Below are positions 1 to 9,931 of a stretch of 64,000 bases of DNA, piece after piece. Numbering within the stretch: position 1 is the stretch's first letter; every line of letters begins with the position of its first letter. The notes under the pieces were generated by a model that made no database searches, was not told the DNA's origin, and saw only the letters and a program-made list of their open reading frames with translations. The translations under genes and the position numbers were made by a program. This DNA is from Methylotenera versatilis 301 (GTDB taxonomy: Bacteria > Pseudomonadota > Gammaproteobacteria > Burkholderiales > Methylophilaceae). The stretch lies in contig NC_014207.1 in the NCBI RefSeq assembly GCF_000093025.1, positions 2,542,001 to 2,606,000 of the forward strand, given 5' to 3'.

Positions 1-126
1 ACCCTTTCGGGTGATTGAGGGTGAAAATATTTACGCGTATAGTTCAAAAAAACTGATAAAAGTTTCAGCCCGACCATAAACTGTTTAGGCATTCAAATAA
101 TTAAAAATAACTTTAAGGGGACTATA

Positions 127-1068
127 GTGACAAAAAAACTATTAATAGCAAGTCTAGCTTTATCAAGCATTTTTCTGAGCTCTACTGCAAATGCGGGACA
201 AGTTTTAAGCACTGGCGATATTTCCATTGGCGTACAAGACTTTGGCGCACTTGGTGTGGGTTCTGTTGCCTTATCCCATCTAGGTAGCGATGCAATTACC
301 CCAGGTTGTTTATGTGAAGGCTGGGGCGCTTCTTTTGGAAGCACAGCAGGTTGGTCAGCAAACGCTAACGGTGGTGATAATAACGTTAGTTTAGTGAACT
401 TCACAGGTACAAGCTCAAGCGCTACTTCTATCGTTAGCGTAGCTAATGCACTGCAAATCACTCAAGCCTACACAGCTTCAGCATCATCTTCTTTATTTGT
501 AAATAAAGTAACGCTTACTAATACCACTTCAGCTAGCATGAGTGATGTACGCTATTCAAGATCAATGGACTGGGATGTACCGCCAACACCATTTTCTGAG
601 TTTGTAACTATCAACCGTGGTACCTCTACAGCTTTGCTTTTTTCTAACGACAACGGCTTTGCTACACCGAACCCACTTTCTAACCCAGGTGAATTGTCTG
701 CAGGTACAACTAACGTAAATTTTGCAGATTCTGGCCCGAACGACCATGGTGCATACTTTACATTTAGTTTTGGTGCTTTAGCTGCAGGCGAATCTAAAAC
801 TTTTAATATTTTCTACGGTGCAGCAGATAGTGAAGCAAATGCATTTTCAGCATTAAGCAAAGTTGGAGCTGAAGTTTACTCATTTGGTCAAAGCAACACA
901 GTGGGCGGCCCTTCTGCAGGTACGCCTTCAACATTTATTTTCGCCTTCTCAGGTGTTGGTGGCACTCCAGTATCACCAGTGCCAGAACCAGAAACATACG
1001 CGATGCTTTTAGCTGGCTTAAGCTTAGTTGGTTTCGCAGCACGTCGTAAAAAACAAAATCAAGCATAA
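127..1068 (+). CDS. PEP-CTERM exported protein
   Basis: A 313-aa secreted protein of unknown function. The GTG start follows a good ribosome binding site (AAGGGG, 115-120). Residues 1-23 form a Sec signal peptide ending near TANA. The C-terminus carries the PEP-CTERM sorting signal: VPEPETYAMLLAG, a hydrophobic stretch and an RRKK tail. In this family the signal is recognised by an exosortase (EpsH/XrtA type) and links the protein to exopolysaccharide or surface assembly. No exosortase lies in this window. The body is rich in Ser, Thr, Ala and Gly, with no enzymatic motif seen. The gene stands alone and ends in a strong hairpin terminator. Confidence 0.88.
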   Translation: MTKKLLIASLALSSIFLSSTANAGQVLSTGDISIGVQDFGALGVGSVALSHLGSDAITPGCLCEGWGASFGSTAGWSANANGGDNNVSLVNFTGTSSSATSIVSVANALQITQAYTASASSSLFVNKVTLTNTTSASMSDVRYSRSMDWDVPPTPFSEFVTINRGTSTALLFSNDNGFATPNPLSNPGELSAGTTNVNFADSGPNDHGAYFTFSFGALAAGESKTFNIFYGAADSEANAFSALSKVGAEVYSFGQSNTVGGPSAGTPSTFIFAFSGVGGTPVSPVPEPETYAMLLAGLSLVGFAARRKKQNQA

Positions 1069-1090
1069 GATATATTTAATTATAGTCATA

Positions 1091-1120
1091 AAAAGGGGGA
1101 GCATATGCTCCCCTTTTTAT
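1091..1120 (+). terminator. Rho-independent terminator after the PEP-CTERM gene
   Basis: A near-perfect palindrome (GGGGAGCATATGCTCCCC core) is flanked by A's on the left and a T run on the right, about 25 bases after the stop codon. The A/T symmetry would let it work in both directions. Confidence 0.85.
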
Positions 1121-1381
1121 TTGCAGATCAAAGCGGATAAAATCTATAAGATACTCCCCTGCTGTAATCCTTGTAATGATATAACCATGTTTTCTATGTC
1201 TTATTCCAACTTCAAAGCCCACTGGGCACCGCATAATATACAAATCAAGTAAAGCATTTATAATCAACGCCCTCGCAACAGCGCTGCGTAGAGTCGGCTA
1301 ATATCGCAGTGGCAATGTGAACTCAGCTCAAGATGGAGCTTATATAAACATAAATGATTAAACTTACATTGAGTATAAAAA

Positions 1382-4300
1382 GTGGCACTAAGTTATCAAC
1401 TAAAACAGATTTATCGTTGGTCTGACCTTCCGTTATTGCTTGGCATTTCGTTAGCCTATGCGCTACTCGCGAAAATTGCATTGGGATACTTCTCAGCCAA
1501 TGGCGTTGTCTCTATGGTTTGGCCATCTAGCGGCTTAGCGTTGGCCGCACTCATACTCGGCAAGAAAAAATACTGGCCTAGCATTTTCATAGGCGCGCTC
1601 ACTGGCAATATCATGCAAGGCAGCCCAATTAGCATCTCCATGGTGATTGCTTTTGGTAACTCATTAGAAGCACTTTGCTGTTTCTGGATACTGTCACACA
1701 TACAACGATTCAAACCCACGCTTGAACAACCACGCGATTTTTTATGGCTTTCTGTGGTCGGCATATTAGGCTCAGTAGTCAGCGCAGCAATCGGTGTAAG
1801 CACTCTAGTATTAAATGGAATGGTTCCAAAATCTGCCGCTTGGCATAACTTTTTCAATTGGTGGCAAGGCGATATGCTGGGCATATTACTTGTGACACCG
1901 CTGATTTTAGTCTGGCGCCAAGTACCGTACGACTGGATAAAACGCGAGCGCATCACTGAGGCCATCATTTGTTTTGGGCTCTCATTCTTTGCTGGTCAAG
2001 TTATTTTTATAGGCTGGTTTTACGGCATTTTTGGCATTACAGCTAGAGGTTACTGGGTATTCCTATTTGTAACATGGGCTGCAGTACGCTTCGGCCGTCA
2101 TGGCGCATTACTTGTCCTTGTCATGACTGCAATACAAATGCTGTTAGGTATGGTACTTGCTGTGGGCGGTGCAACAAACAATCAAGTACCTGTTGGCCTA
2201 CTGAACTTTTGGCTGTACATGTTGGCGTTAACGATTGTTGGTCTATTAATTGCGTTAGTGATTGATAGAGTCAAATCAACAGAATCGTTATTATTACAAA
2301 AAAATACCTTATTCAACAAAATATCACAGCGCGTACCCGGTGTTATTTATCAATTTAGATTATATCCAGACGGCAGATCCTGTTTTCCTTTTGCGAGTGA
2401 AGCTATTCAAGAAATGTTTGGAATTTCACCACTACAGGCTAAAGACGATGCTGCAGTCGCATTTTCAAACATTCATATTGAAGATTATGATGGCGTTATA
2501 GTATCCATGCAACAATCAGCACGTACGTTATTGCTGTGGCAATATGAGTTTCGAGTGGTGTTACCAAATCAAGGTGTGCGATGGAGATTAGGCGAATCGC
2601 AACCTGAAAAAATGGAAGACGGCAGTATCCTTTGGCATGGTTTTATTACCGACATAACTGAACGTAAACAAGCTGACGACAGAATTAAACGTCTCTCAAT
2701 GCTATATAAGGCCATCAGTGAGATCAATCTCGCCGTAGTGCGTATGGAGCAGCAGTCTGAGCTTTTTCCATTGGTATGCCGATGTGCCGTTGAGTTTGGT
2801 GGCATGAAAATAGCTTGGGTGGGTCAACTGGATAACGCTAGTGACATGATTTTACCCGTTGCTAAATATGGTGACACTTCAAGACACCTAGACAACATCA
2901 AAGTATCCTCAAGTGCTGATGTTCTTGAGGGTAGAAGCACTACAGGCACAGCACTACGGGAAAATAGACCCATCATCATCAACGACTTCATGACCAATCC
3001 AATGACTGCACCATGGGTGAAAAATGCCGTCGCCATTGGCTGGGCTTCCGCTGCAGCATTCCCTATACAACGCGGTGGCAAGAAATTTGCTGTCCTTACC
3101 GTTTGTCATGAGTTTGCTAATGCTTTTGATTTAGAAGCCATTGCTTTACTAGAAGAAATGTCAAAAGATATTTCTTTCGCTCTGGATAATTTCGATAGAG
3201 AAATGCAGCGTAAGGCTGGCGAGGAATCACTCAGAATAGCTGCCTCAGTTTATGACACCAGCAGCGAAGGCATCCTGATTACCGATGCTAATAACTCAAT
3301 CATTGCCATCAATCCAGCTTTTACAAAAATCACTGGTTACAACCTTGACGAAGTGATTGGTAGAAATCCAAGAATGTTAAGTTCTGGTCGTCACGATGCA
3401 ACATTTTTTAAGAAGATGTGGCATGAAATTAACACGACAGGCCAATGGCAAGGTGATATTTGGGATAGGCGAAAAAACGACGAAATCTATCCTAAAAGGC
3501 TGATGATTAATACTGTATATAACGAAGATGGTGCTGTTCAAAGACGTATTGCCATGTTTACAGATATTACACAGAAAACTGAAGCCGAACAGCTCATTTG
3601 GAAACAGGCAAATTTTGACTTTTTAACTGGGTTACCCAACCGCCAGATGTTTCATGACCGCCTTAATCAGGAAATCAAAAAAACCAATCGAAATAACCTA
3701 CAGTTAGCACTACTATTTATTGACTTAGATAGATTCAAAGAAATTAATGACAACTTTGGTCATGACGTGGGCGATGCCATGCTCAAGGAAGCGGCAATAC
3801 GATTAAATAAGTGTGTACGTGAAACCGACACCTTATCACGCCTTGGCGGAGACGAATTCACAGTCATTCTTGGTCAGCTAAATGATCTCAGTGTTATCGA
3901 ACGTGCAGTTCAAGACATTTTAAATAAAATGACAGAAGCCTTCTATCTTGGCGATGAAGTTGTCTACATTTCAGCCAGTGTCGGTATCGCTCTTTACCCT
4001 GACGACGCCTCCACTAATGAAACACTCCTAACGAGCGCCGACCAAGCCATGTATGCGGCTAAACAACTGGGGCGCAATCGTTACCATTACTTTACTCAAG
4101 CCATGCAGAAATCCACGCAAAAACGTATGCGGCTCACTAATGAGCTACGTGGTGCACAAGAGGCAGGCCAGCTTAGGCTTTATTACCAACCAATCATAGA
4201 GCTTGCCAATAACTCCATTCATAAAGCTGAAGCATTAATTCGCTGGCAACACCCAACACGAGGACAGATTAGTCCTGCTGAATTCATCCCCATTGCAGAA

Positions 4301-4891
4301 GAAACTGGTCTAATCAATAGCATTGGTGAATGGGTATTTCATGAAGCTGTAAAGCAAGCAAGTCACTGGCGCGCAACATACCATAGTGAGTTTCAAATCA
4401 GCATCAATAAGTCTCCAGTGCAATTTCGTGATGACACTTTAAAGTATGCCGCATGGCCCGATCAGCTTAAAGAGATAGGCTTATCAGGCCAAAGTATTGT
4501 TGTAGAAATTACAGAAGGAATGCTGATGGATGCCAGCGATCTAATCACCAGCAAACTGCTTGCTTTTCGTGATGCCGGCGTTCAAGTTGCACTGGATGAC
4601 TTTGGCACAGGTTACTCTTCATTATCGTATCTCAAAAAATTCGACATTGACTATCTCAAAATAGACCAATCATTTACACGCAACCTATCGCCGACCTCAG
4701 CAGATATGGCGCTTTGCGAGGCAATCATCGTAATGGCTCACAAACTAGGCATTAAAGTTATTGCAGAAGGCGTTGAAACGATAGAGCAAAGAGATCTGCT
4801 CATTGCCGCCGATTGTGATTACGCGCAAGGATATCTATTCTCTAGACCAGTTCCGCCAGATGAATTTGAAAGACTTTTGACTGAAAGTTAA
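1382..4891 (+). CDS. MASE1-PAS-GAF-PAS-GGDEF-EAL membrane c-di-GMP protein
   Basis: A large (1169 aa) inner-membrane protein predicted to make and/or degrade cyclic di-GMP. Residues about 10-300 form a multi-pass MASE1 sensor, followed by PAS (about 315-430), GAF (about 450-590), PAS (about 610-735), GGDEF and EAL. The cyclase signature GGDEF is intact at residues 822-826, preceded by an RETD inhibitory I-site five residues upstream. The EAL motif (950-952) and DDFGTGYSS are also intact, so both activities look possible. The start is GTG with no strong ribosome binding site. About 240 bases downstream is a c-di-GMP riboswitch, making a local signalling link plausible. Confidence 0.93.
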   Translation: MALSYQLKQIYRWSDLPLLLGISLAYALLAKIALGYFSANGVVSMVWPSSGLALAALILGKKKYWPSIFIGALTGNIMQGSPISISMVIAFGNSLEALCCFWILSHIQRFKPTLEQPRDFLWLSVVGILGSVVSAAIGVSTLVLNGMVPKSAAWHNFFNWWQGDMLGILLVTPLILVWRQVPYDWIKRERITEAIICFGLSFFAGQVIFIGWFYGIFGITARGYWVFLFVTWAAVRFGRHGALLVLVMTAIQMLLGMVLAVGGATNNQVPVGLLNFWLYMLALTIVGLLIALVIDRVKSTESLLLQKNTLFNKISQRVPGVIYQFRLYPDGRSCFPFASEAIQEMFGISPLQAKDDAAVAFSNIHIEDYDGVIVSMQQSARTLLLWQYEFRVVLPNQGVRWRLGESQPEKMEDGSILWHGFITDITERKQADDRIKRLSMLYKAISEINLAVVRMEQQSELFPLVCRCAVEFGGMKIAWVGQLDNASDMILPVAKYGDTSRHLDNIKVSSSADVLEGRSTTGTALRENRPIIINDFMTNPMTAPWVKNAVAIGWASAAAFPIQRGGKKFAVLTVCHEFANAFDLEAIALLEEMSKDISFALDNFDREMQRKAGEESLRIAASVYDTSSEGILITDANNSIIAINPAFTKITGYNLDEVIGRNPRMLSSGRHDATFFKKMWHEINTTGQWQGDIWDRRKNDEIYPKRLMINTVYNEDGAVQRRIAMFTDITQKTEAEQLIWKQANFDFLTGLPNRQMFHDRLNQEIKKTNRNNLQLALLFIDLDRFKEINDNFGHDVGDAMLKEAAIRLNKCVRETDTLSRLGGDEFTVILGQLNDLSVIERAVQDILNKMTEAFYLGDEVVYISASVGIALYPDDASTNETLLTSADQAMYAAKQLGRNRYHYFTQAMQKSTQKRMRLTNELRGAQEAGQLRLYYQPIIELANNSIHKAEALIRWQHPTRGQISPAEFIPIAEETGLINSIGEWVFHEAVKQASHWRATYHSEFQISINKSPVQFRDDTLKYAAWPDQLKEIGLSGQSIVVEITEGMLMDASDLITSKLLAFRDAGVQVALDDFGTGYSSLSYLKKFDIDYLKIDQSFTRNLSPTSADMALCEAIIVMAHKLGIKVIAEGVETIEQRDLLIAADCDYAQGYLFSRPVPPDEFERLLTES

Positions 4892-5136
4892 TACTACTTG
4901 GCTATCAGACAAATCTAAGTCACACTTCCGTAACAGTTCGTAGAGCAAAGCTGGAATAGAATCATTGGCAATAATGAGAAGACAAAATACATTATTTTAT
5001 TTAAAGCTTGATATTTATTCTTTCAAATAAAATGCACTACTAAGGGCGTTTTAAGGTTTAAGGCATTTAATCCCAATTTACTATAAAAATATTTTATATT
5101 CTTCACTGTTAATTGATAAGAAAAGAGCATATTATT

Positions 5137-5236
5137 AAATAAAGGCAAATCCAAATGAAAATTGGAGACGCAAAGTTACCGGTCTAAAGAAAGCATATTC
5201 AATATGAAATGCTATCAATGGCAGCGGGGCCGCAAA
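5137..5236 (+). promoter_or_regulatory. c-di-GMP-I (GEMM-I) riboswitch
   Basis: The conserved GEMM-I blocks appear in the right order: GGCAAA (5144-5149); a hairpin capped by a GAAA tetraloop (5150-5166); GACGCAAAG (5167-5175); CCGGTCTAAAG with the tetraloop-receptor CTAAA (5179-5189); a variable second stem (5192-5213); and AGCGGGG (5223-5229). It lies about 170 bases ahead of the next gene's preferred start. The expression platform is not obvious by eye. The rest of the 4892-5408 gap is AT-rich with nothing else recognised. Confidence 0.85.
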
Positions 5237-5408
5237 TGAAAAGTATCGTTTACTCGATTCCTTTGATATGGGTTTAAGACTTTGTAACTTTAATTTTAGC
5301 GATTTAAAATACAAAGTGGATGACTTTTACAGCGATGTTCTACAAATTTATAGTTTTAAATTTATTGTAGACTTTACTTTAAATCATTTAAATATCAAGG
5401 ATGTCATC

Positions 5409-6563
5409 ATGATGGCCAAATCTGGATTTAGAACTATTGTCATTTCGACTTTAGTATTTTTTTGCATGTGCGCAGCTTCAGAAGCCGCAGTATTTAAGTG
5501 TACTTACAAAGGCAAGTCCATTTTTACAGACAATCCGAGTCTGTGTATAAGCAGTAATTCAATACTTAAAAGTACATCCAGCACTGCTAGCGCAAACACT
5601 CCTAGTAAAGTCCCTTCCAGCACTAAGCCTACAACTGCAGCCGTGTTGACTGATACAGTATTTGCCCCATCTAGCTTTTGGTACACTCCAATACCGCTAA
5701 ATACTACTCTTGACAGCAACTCTGCTAATTATGTAAAAGAATTTTTAAGACAAAAATCTTTATATTACAATAATGTTGAGGTTAACACTTACAAATACGC
5801 TAGCCCGGTATACATTGCTGAGAGTAATACTCCATTGGTAAACGTGGGATTCAACAACTGTCAGAATAAAACGTGGACTGACCCGACATTTGTTAAGATG
5901 ATGACTAGTGTTCCAGTTCCGAGCATAGCGAAACAATCTGCCGGTGGGGATTCTGAAATGACTATTTACCAGCCCTCCACGGATACACTATGGGAAATGT
6001 GGGGCACTAGCCAAGACAGTAATGGTAAATGGTCTGCTTGTTGGGGAGGTCAAATAACTCAAGCATCGAAATCCGCGGGACTTAACTTAAAAAACTACGG
6101 AACTACTGCAACTGGCCTACCATTTTTGGGCGGTCAAATTACAGCGGAGGAACTAGCTCGCGGTGAAATCAAGCATGTTATTGGAATATCGATGGTTGAT
6201 CTCGAAACTTGGTCGATTTATTCATACCCTGCTCTAAGGTCTGATGGTTATAATCCCAATAATGAAGCTAACAGAATAGCAGAAGGAAGACGCTTTAGGC
6301 TAGACCCAACAATTAATGTGGATAATCTAGCAATGAGTAAAACTGCAAAGATTATTGCTAAAGCAGCTCAAAAATACGGCTTTGTTGTTTGGGATAAAGC
6401 TGGGGCAATTTCCATACGAGCTCAAAATGCACTTTCTTACAAACAACTTGGCAAAGCTGACCCATACCCTGCACTTTATGAATATAAACCTACCTACGCT
6501 GTGTTAAATGGCTTCCCTTGGGATAAGCTTCAGTTTTTACCAATTAATTATGGCAAACCTTAA
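5409..6563 (+). CDS. Secreted protein with DUF4124-like N-terminus, probably c-di-GMP controlled
   Basis: Function unknown. The reading frame is open from 5268, but the start at 5409 is preferred: AAGG (5397-5400) lies 8 bases upstream and the product (384 aa) then opens with a signal peptide ending near SEA-A. After cleavage, AVFKCTYKGKSIFTDNPS resembles the DUF4124 motif of small exported proteobacterial proteins. A Ser/Thr-rich linker follows, then a 290-residue domain with many aromatic and Trp residues (for example SEMTIYQPSTDTLWEMW) that I do not recognise; it looks extracellular, perhaps carbohydrate-related. The GEMM-I riboswitch in its leader suggests a role in biofilm or attachment. 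Confidence 0.75.
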   Translation: MMAKSGFRTIVISTLVFFCMCAASEAAVFKCTYKGKSIFTDNPSLCISSNSILKSTSSTASANTPSKVPSSTKPTTAAVLTDTVFAPSSFWYTPIPLNTTLDSNSANYVKEFLRQKSLYYNNVEVNTYKYASPVYIAESNTPLVNVGFNNCQNKTWTDPTFVKMMTSVPVPSIAKQSAGGDSEMTIYQPSTDTLWEMWGTSQDSNGKWSACWGGQITQASKSAGLNLKNYGTTATGLPFLGGQITAEELARGEIKHVIGISMVDLETWSIYSYPALRSDGYNPNNEANRIAEGRRFRLDPTINVDNLAMSKTAKIIAKAAQKYGFVVWDKAGAISIRAQNALSYKQLGKADPYPALYEYKPTYAVLNGFPWDKLQFLPINYGKP

Positions 6564-6851
6564 ATTAATCACATAAATCTCCACATGACCTATTAGAAAT
6601 AATTGCAATTTAATTAACTGAGATGAACATGTGAAGAGAACGGTTTGCTAAAAAACTTATAAACCTTAGGCTGCAATTTAAGTAGTCTAGAGAAGCTTTA
6701 CGGTAGAAGCTCTACGGTCATTTAAAGCTTAACAATAGTTTTATAAGAGCGATTTCGTCACATATACGACGCGACTGACCTTCCTTGTTTACAGAAGTTT
6801 TAAAGTATACGCATGGTGTTTTAAACACACCTTGCTTCAAACTACTCCTAA

Positions 6852-6927
6852 TGGTAGGGCGTGCGAGGATCGAACTCGCGACAAACGGATTAAGAGTCCG
6901 CTGCTCTACCAGCTGAGCTAACACCCC
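6852..6927 (-). tRNA. tRNA-Lys (anticodon CTT)
   Basis: Full cloverleaf on the minus strand with encoded CCA at 6852-6854. The anticodon loop is CTCTTAA, reading codon AAG. D arm (GCTCAGCTGGTAGAGC) and T arm (GTTCGATCC) are canonical. It closely resembles the tRNA-Lys(TTT) at 44132-44207. Confidence 0.96.
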
Positions 6928-7269
6928 ACGTACATTTCAATTACCAAGCTAGAGTATACCAAAAATAGAAATTAACCGTTTACATATGATGTTAGTAAAA
7001 CAACTGCTAGATTAGAAATAGCTTATTTAAATGTGCTAGTAAACCAAATCCTACAATAATCATTGATAATTCACTAGTATAGATTAGCATTTAGAAATCA
7101 TATGTTAGTTAGAGCACAGACAAGTTTTAAATTTCAGCTATCCTCATAAAAATCAAAACTGTTTGGTAATAGTTGATTGCTTAGTCTGTTCACAATACTG
7201 TTAGAATGCATTTTTTTGTTCACTGATCCTCGTAAAATTTTCATTTGAACCCACTTATAAAAGATCTCT
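6928..7269. promoter_or_regulatory. Intergenic: tRNA-Lys promoter and leader of the pigment operon
   Basis: AT-rich gap between divergent units. An extended -10 (TGGTATACT on the minus strand, 6953-6961) sits at a fitting distance upstream of the tRNA. Towards the pigment operon only a weak candidate promoter is visible (TTGATT, 17 bases, TACTGT near 7170-7200). No gene is seen. Confidence 0.45.
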
Positions 7270-7539
7270 ATGATAGAAACTAATACTCCTTTACAACTTG
7301 AAATTGCTGAACTGATGGTACAGGCATTGAACCTTGATGTCGCTGCCGCTGAAATAGTACCTGATGCTCAGCTATATGGTAGCGGACTAGGTTTGGATTC
7401 GATTGATATTTTGGAAGTTGCACTTGTTGTTTCCAAACGATATGGCCTGCAACTGAAATCAGATAACGAAAATAATCACCAGATTTTCAGTTCCCTACGC
7501 AATCTTGCAGAGTATGTTGCTGTCAATAAAACTAAATAA
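7270..7539 (+). CDS. Acyl carrier protein of the aryl polyene cluster
   Basis: An 89-aa ACP. The phosphopantetheine attachment serine is S44 in GLGLDSIDI. It should carry the growing aryl-polyene chain on a 4'-phosphopantetheine arm in the cytoplasm, as ApeE-type ACPs do. First gene of a plus-strand run in which most neighbours overlap or lie within 30 bases. Only one ACP is seen here, whereas several characterised clusters have two, and no phosphopantetheinyl transferase gene is present nearby. Confidence 0.9.
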   Translation: MIETNTPLQLEIAELMVQALNLDVAAAEIVPDAQLYGSGLGLDSIDILEVALVVSKRYGLQLKSDNENNHQIFSSLRNLAEYVAVNKTK

Positions 7540-7557
7540 TACGGTAGTCGCCGCTCC

Positions 7558-8202
7558 ATGCTAAGAGTATTGAAAGTCTTGCGCGGTGTAGGCATAGTAA
7601 TGATCATCGTGGCATATGCGATGCTAGTTCATCACGTCAACACGTCTGGACAGTCAGGCATGCTAGGCGCGCTGCTAGCACTAGCTCCATTATTGTTAAT
7701 TACGCTTACTTTTGCATTGAAAGCGACTTCAAAAATTTTTGGCATGAGCTTCACCCTGCTTTTCTTGGTCTCTAGCTGGTTGGCATTACCACTGATTGAA
7801 CAGCATACTGCATCAATATTTTGGCTGCAGGATATCGGCCTTATGTTAATTCTGCTTGTGACCTTTGCCAGAACGTTGTTTAGTGGCCGTCAAGCTTTAT
7901 GTGTACATTTTGCTGAGCTTATCAATGGCGGCGCATTGCCTATTGCCCATGAGCGCTATGCTTATAAAGTAACCATTGCTTGGGTAATATTCTTTGCCAC
8001 AATGATGTTGGCCTCAAGCTTGTTATTTTTTCTAGCGCCACTTGCAAACTGGTCATTCTTTGTAAATTTCTTAACACTGCCTCTAGTGGCACTTATGTTC
8101 ATCGTAGAGTTTTTAGTACGCCGACAAGTGCTTACAGATTTGCCTGAGGGCAATGTGCTGGATGCCGTGCGCGCCTACCTCAACTCTAAAAACGCTCATT
8201 AA
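7558..8202 (+). CDS. Integral membrane protein of the aryl polyene cluster (COG4648-like)
   Basis: A 214-aa protein with about six hydrophobic segments and no catalytic motif. Similar small membrane proteins regularly sit between the ACP and the ligase in aryl-polyene/xanthomonadin clusters, often annotated as COG4648; their role is unproven and may be in membrane assembly or export. It starts 18 bases after the ACP stop and is followed 11 bases later by the ligase, so it is certainly in the operon. Family placement rests on context plus topology. Confidence 0.75.
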   Translation: MLRVLKVLRGVGIVMIIVAYAMLVHHVNTSGQSGMLGALLALAPLLLITLTFALKATSKIFGMSFTLLFLVSSWLALPLIEQHTASIFWLQDIGLMLILLVTFARTLFSGRQALCVHFAELINGGALPIAHERYAYKVTIAWVIFFATMMLASSLLFFLAPLANWSFFVNFLTLPLVALMFIVEFLVRRQVLTDLPEGNVLDAVRAYLNSKNAH

Positions 8203-8213
8203 GTTACTCTTAG

Positions 8214-9587
8214 ATGCAAAAACTCCCCTTAATCTCCCATTCTGCACTTAATAAAATTATCGCGTGGCGAAAAGGTTCGCCAGTTTTGGTTGAGCAGTTT
8301 TTAGCAGATGTGGCTTATTTGGCAAAGGTATTGCCATCTGGTAAGCATGTTTTGAATGTATGCCGAGACCGTTATCACTTTGCAGTCGGTTTTGCAGCGG
8401 CGATGGTCAGCAACAAAGTGAGCCTACTACCTCCAACCCACACGCCAGAGATGGTGCTGCAGCTACAAGCCTTTGCTGCGGATGTGTTTTGTCTGCACGA
8501 TAATAAAGACTGCGATATCGCATTACCTAAGTTCAGCTATCCTGTAATGCCTGAAAATTCCTCAGACCCACAAGTCACACAATCTGAAACTCTACAACTG
8601 GGAATCCCGCTAATAGATGCTGAACAGCTTGCAGCAATTGTCTTTACTTCAGGCTCTACCGGGACACCTTTACCACATAAAAAAAGCTGGGGGTCGCTGG
8701 TATGCAATGTCCAAGCACAGGCTGAGCAACTCGGGCTTGATACGGCTACTGACTATACAATTTTAGGCACCATTCCACCACAACATATGTATGGCTTTGA
8801 ATCCACGCTATTGCTGCCATTGCAAAGCGGTAATGCCTTAAGCAACGAACAACCTTTTTACCCAGCCGATATCACTGCCGCATTAACTGAAATAGCAGGC
8901 GAACTGATACTGGTTTCCACACCGCTACATTTGCGATTGCTGTTAGATGCTGAGATTGAGTTGCCGAAACTTTCTATGGTCTTGTCGGCTACGGCCCCTT
9001 TGTCCAACGCGCTGGCTCATAAAGTAGAAACGTCGCTAAAAACATCTTTAATCGAAATATATGGCAGCACCGAAACTGGTCAGATTGCCACTCGCCATAC
9101 CACCAAAACTGAAGAGTGGCGGCTCTTTCCCAATGTAAGCTTAAGTGCACGTGATGCTCGATTCTGGGCTGATGGTGGTCATATAGAGATTGCCGTACCG
9201 CTAAACGATGTGATCGAGCCTCTTGATCATGAACGATTTTTGCTGCAAGGTCGCATGCAGGACATCATCAATATCGCAGGTAAGCGCAGTTCACTAGCTA
9301 ACCTTAACCATCATTTGAATAGCATCAGCGGCGTCATCGACGGTGCCTTTTTCATGCCAGATGAGCTCTCACATGACCATGTCACGCGCCTGTGCGCCTG
9401 TGTCGTGGCGCCCAAACTAACAGCGGTTCAAATCTTGTCTGAATTACGCACTCGCATAGATCCGGTATTTTTACCGAGACCACTATTGTTTGTGGAAGCG
9501 TTGCCGCGCAACAGCACTGGCAAATTACCGCGCAATGCATTACAAAAACTGATTAGCGAACATATGCGTCCGAATTTAGCGGAGTAA
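8214..9587 (+). CDS. AMP-forming acyl/aryl-ACP ligase (ApeH-like)
   Basis: A 457-aa member of the ANL adenylation superfamily. The P-loop is FTSGSTGTP, the A5 motif EIYGSTETGQ, and the C-terminal catalytic lysine is in STGKLPRNAL. In aryl-polyene pathways this enzyme activates the hydroxybenzoate starter with ATP and loads it onto the ACP. It is shorter than typical acyl-CoA synthetases (500+ aa), as expected for this subgroup. The likely substrate here is the product of the chorismatase at 20332-21408, which is an inference. Confidence 0.85.
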   Translation: MQKLPLISHSALNKIIAWRKGSPVLVEQFLADVAYLAKVLPSGKHVLNVCRDRYHFAVGFAAAMVSNKVSLLPPTHTPEMVLQLQAFAADVFCLHDNKDCDIALPKFSYPVMPENSSDPQVTQSETLQLGIPLIDAEQLAAIVFTSGSTGTPLPHKKSWGSLVCNVQAQAEQLGLDTATDYTILGTIPPQHMYGFESTLLLPLQSGNALSNEQPFYPADITAALTEIAGELILVSTPLHLRLLLDAEIELPKLSMVLSATAPLSNALAHKVETSLKTSLIEIYGSTETGQIATRHTTKTEEWRLFPNVSLSARDARFWADGGHIEIAVPLNDVIEPLDHERFLLQGRMQDIINIAGKRSSLANLNHHLNSISGVIDGAFFMPDELSHDHVTRLCACVVAPKLTAVQILSELRTRIDPVFLPRPLLFVEALPRNSTGKLPRNALQKLISEHMRPNLAE

Positions 9588-9595
9588 TCAAATCG

Positions 9596-9931
9596 ATGAA
9601 AAAGCAAAAAGTTCTCAGTATCCCGATAGATCATCCCGCATTTGCTGGGCACTTCCCCGGTACACCCATCGTACCTGGCGTAGTGTTGCTGGATGAAGTG
9701 ATGTATGCGATTGCTACTGATACCGGCTTGCCTGCTACAGATTGGCAGCTTAGCTCGGTCAAATTTCTGAGTCCTTTGAAACCTGGCGAGTCAGTCACCA
9801 TCGAGCATGAGCAGTCAGCGAATGGTGCCATTAAATTTGAAGTGTTGTGTGAAGGTTTTGACAAGAATAGCCGCCAAATTGTAGTGGGCAATTTGGTTTT
9901 GAAATCCAAGCAATTAGACAGAGAAATATGA
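9596..9931 (+). CDS. Hotdog-fold 3-hydroxyacyl-ACP dehydratase (ApeI-like)
   Basis: A 111-aa single hotdog protein of the FabA/FabZ class. The motif HPAFAGHFPGTPIVPGVV holds the catalytic His and the conserved FPG..PGV loop. It should remove water from the 3-hydroxyacyl-ACP in each elongation round. In the characterised E. coli-type pathway the dehydratase works as an ApeI:ApeP pair, and a matching ApeP-like gene is present at 17487. The stop overlaps the start of the next gene (ATGA). Confidence 0.85.
   Translation: MKKQKVLSIPIDHPAFAGHFPGTPIVPGVVLLDEVMYAIATDTGLPATDWQLSSVKFLSPLKPGESVTIEHEQSANGAIKFEVLCEGFDKNSRQIVVGNLVLKSKQLDREI

Noticed and set aside
1028-1267. Short frames on both strands downstream of the first PEP-CTERM gene
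   Set aside because: They run through the terminator hairpin and non-coding AT-rich sequence, without ribosome binding sites.
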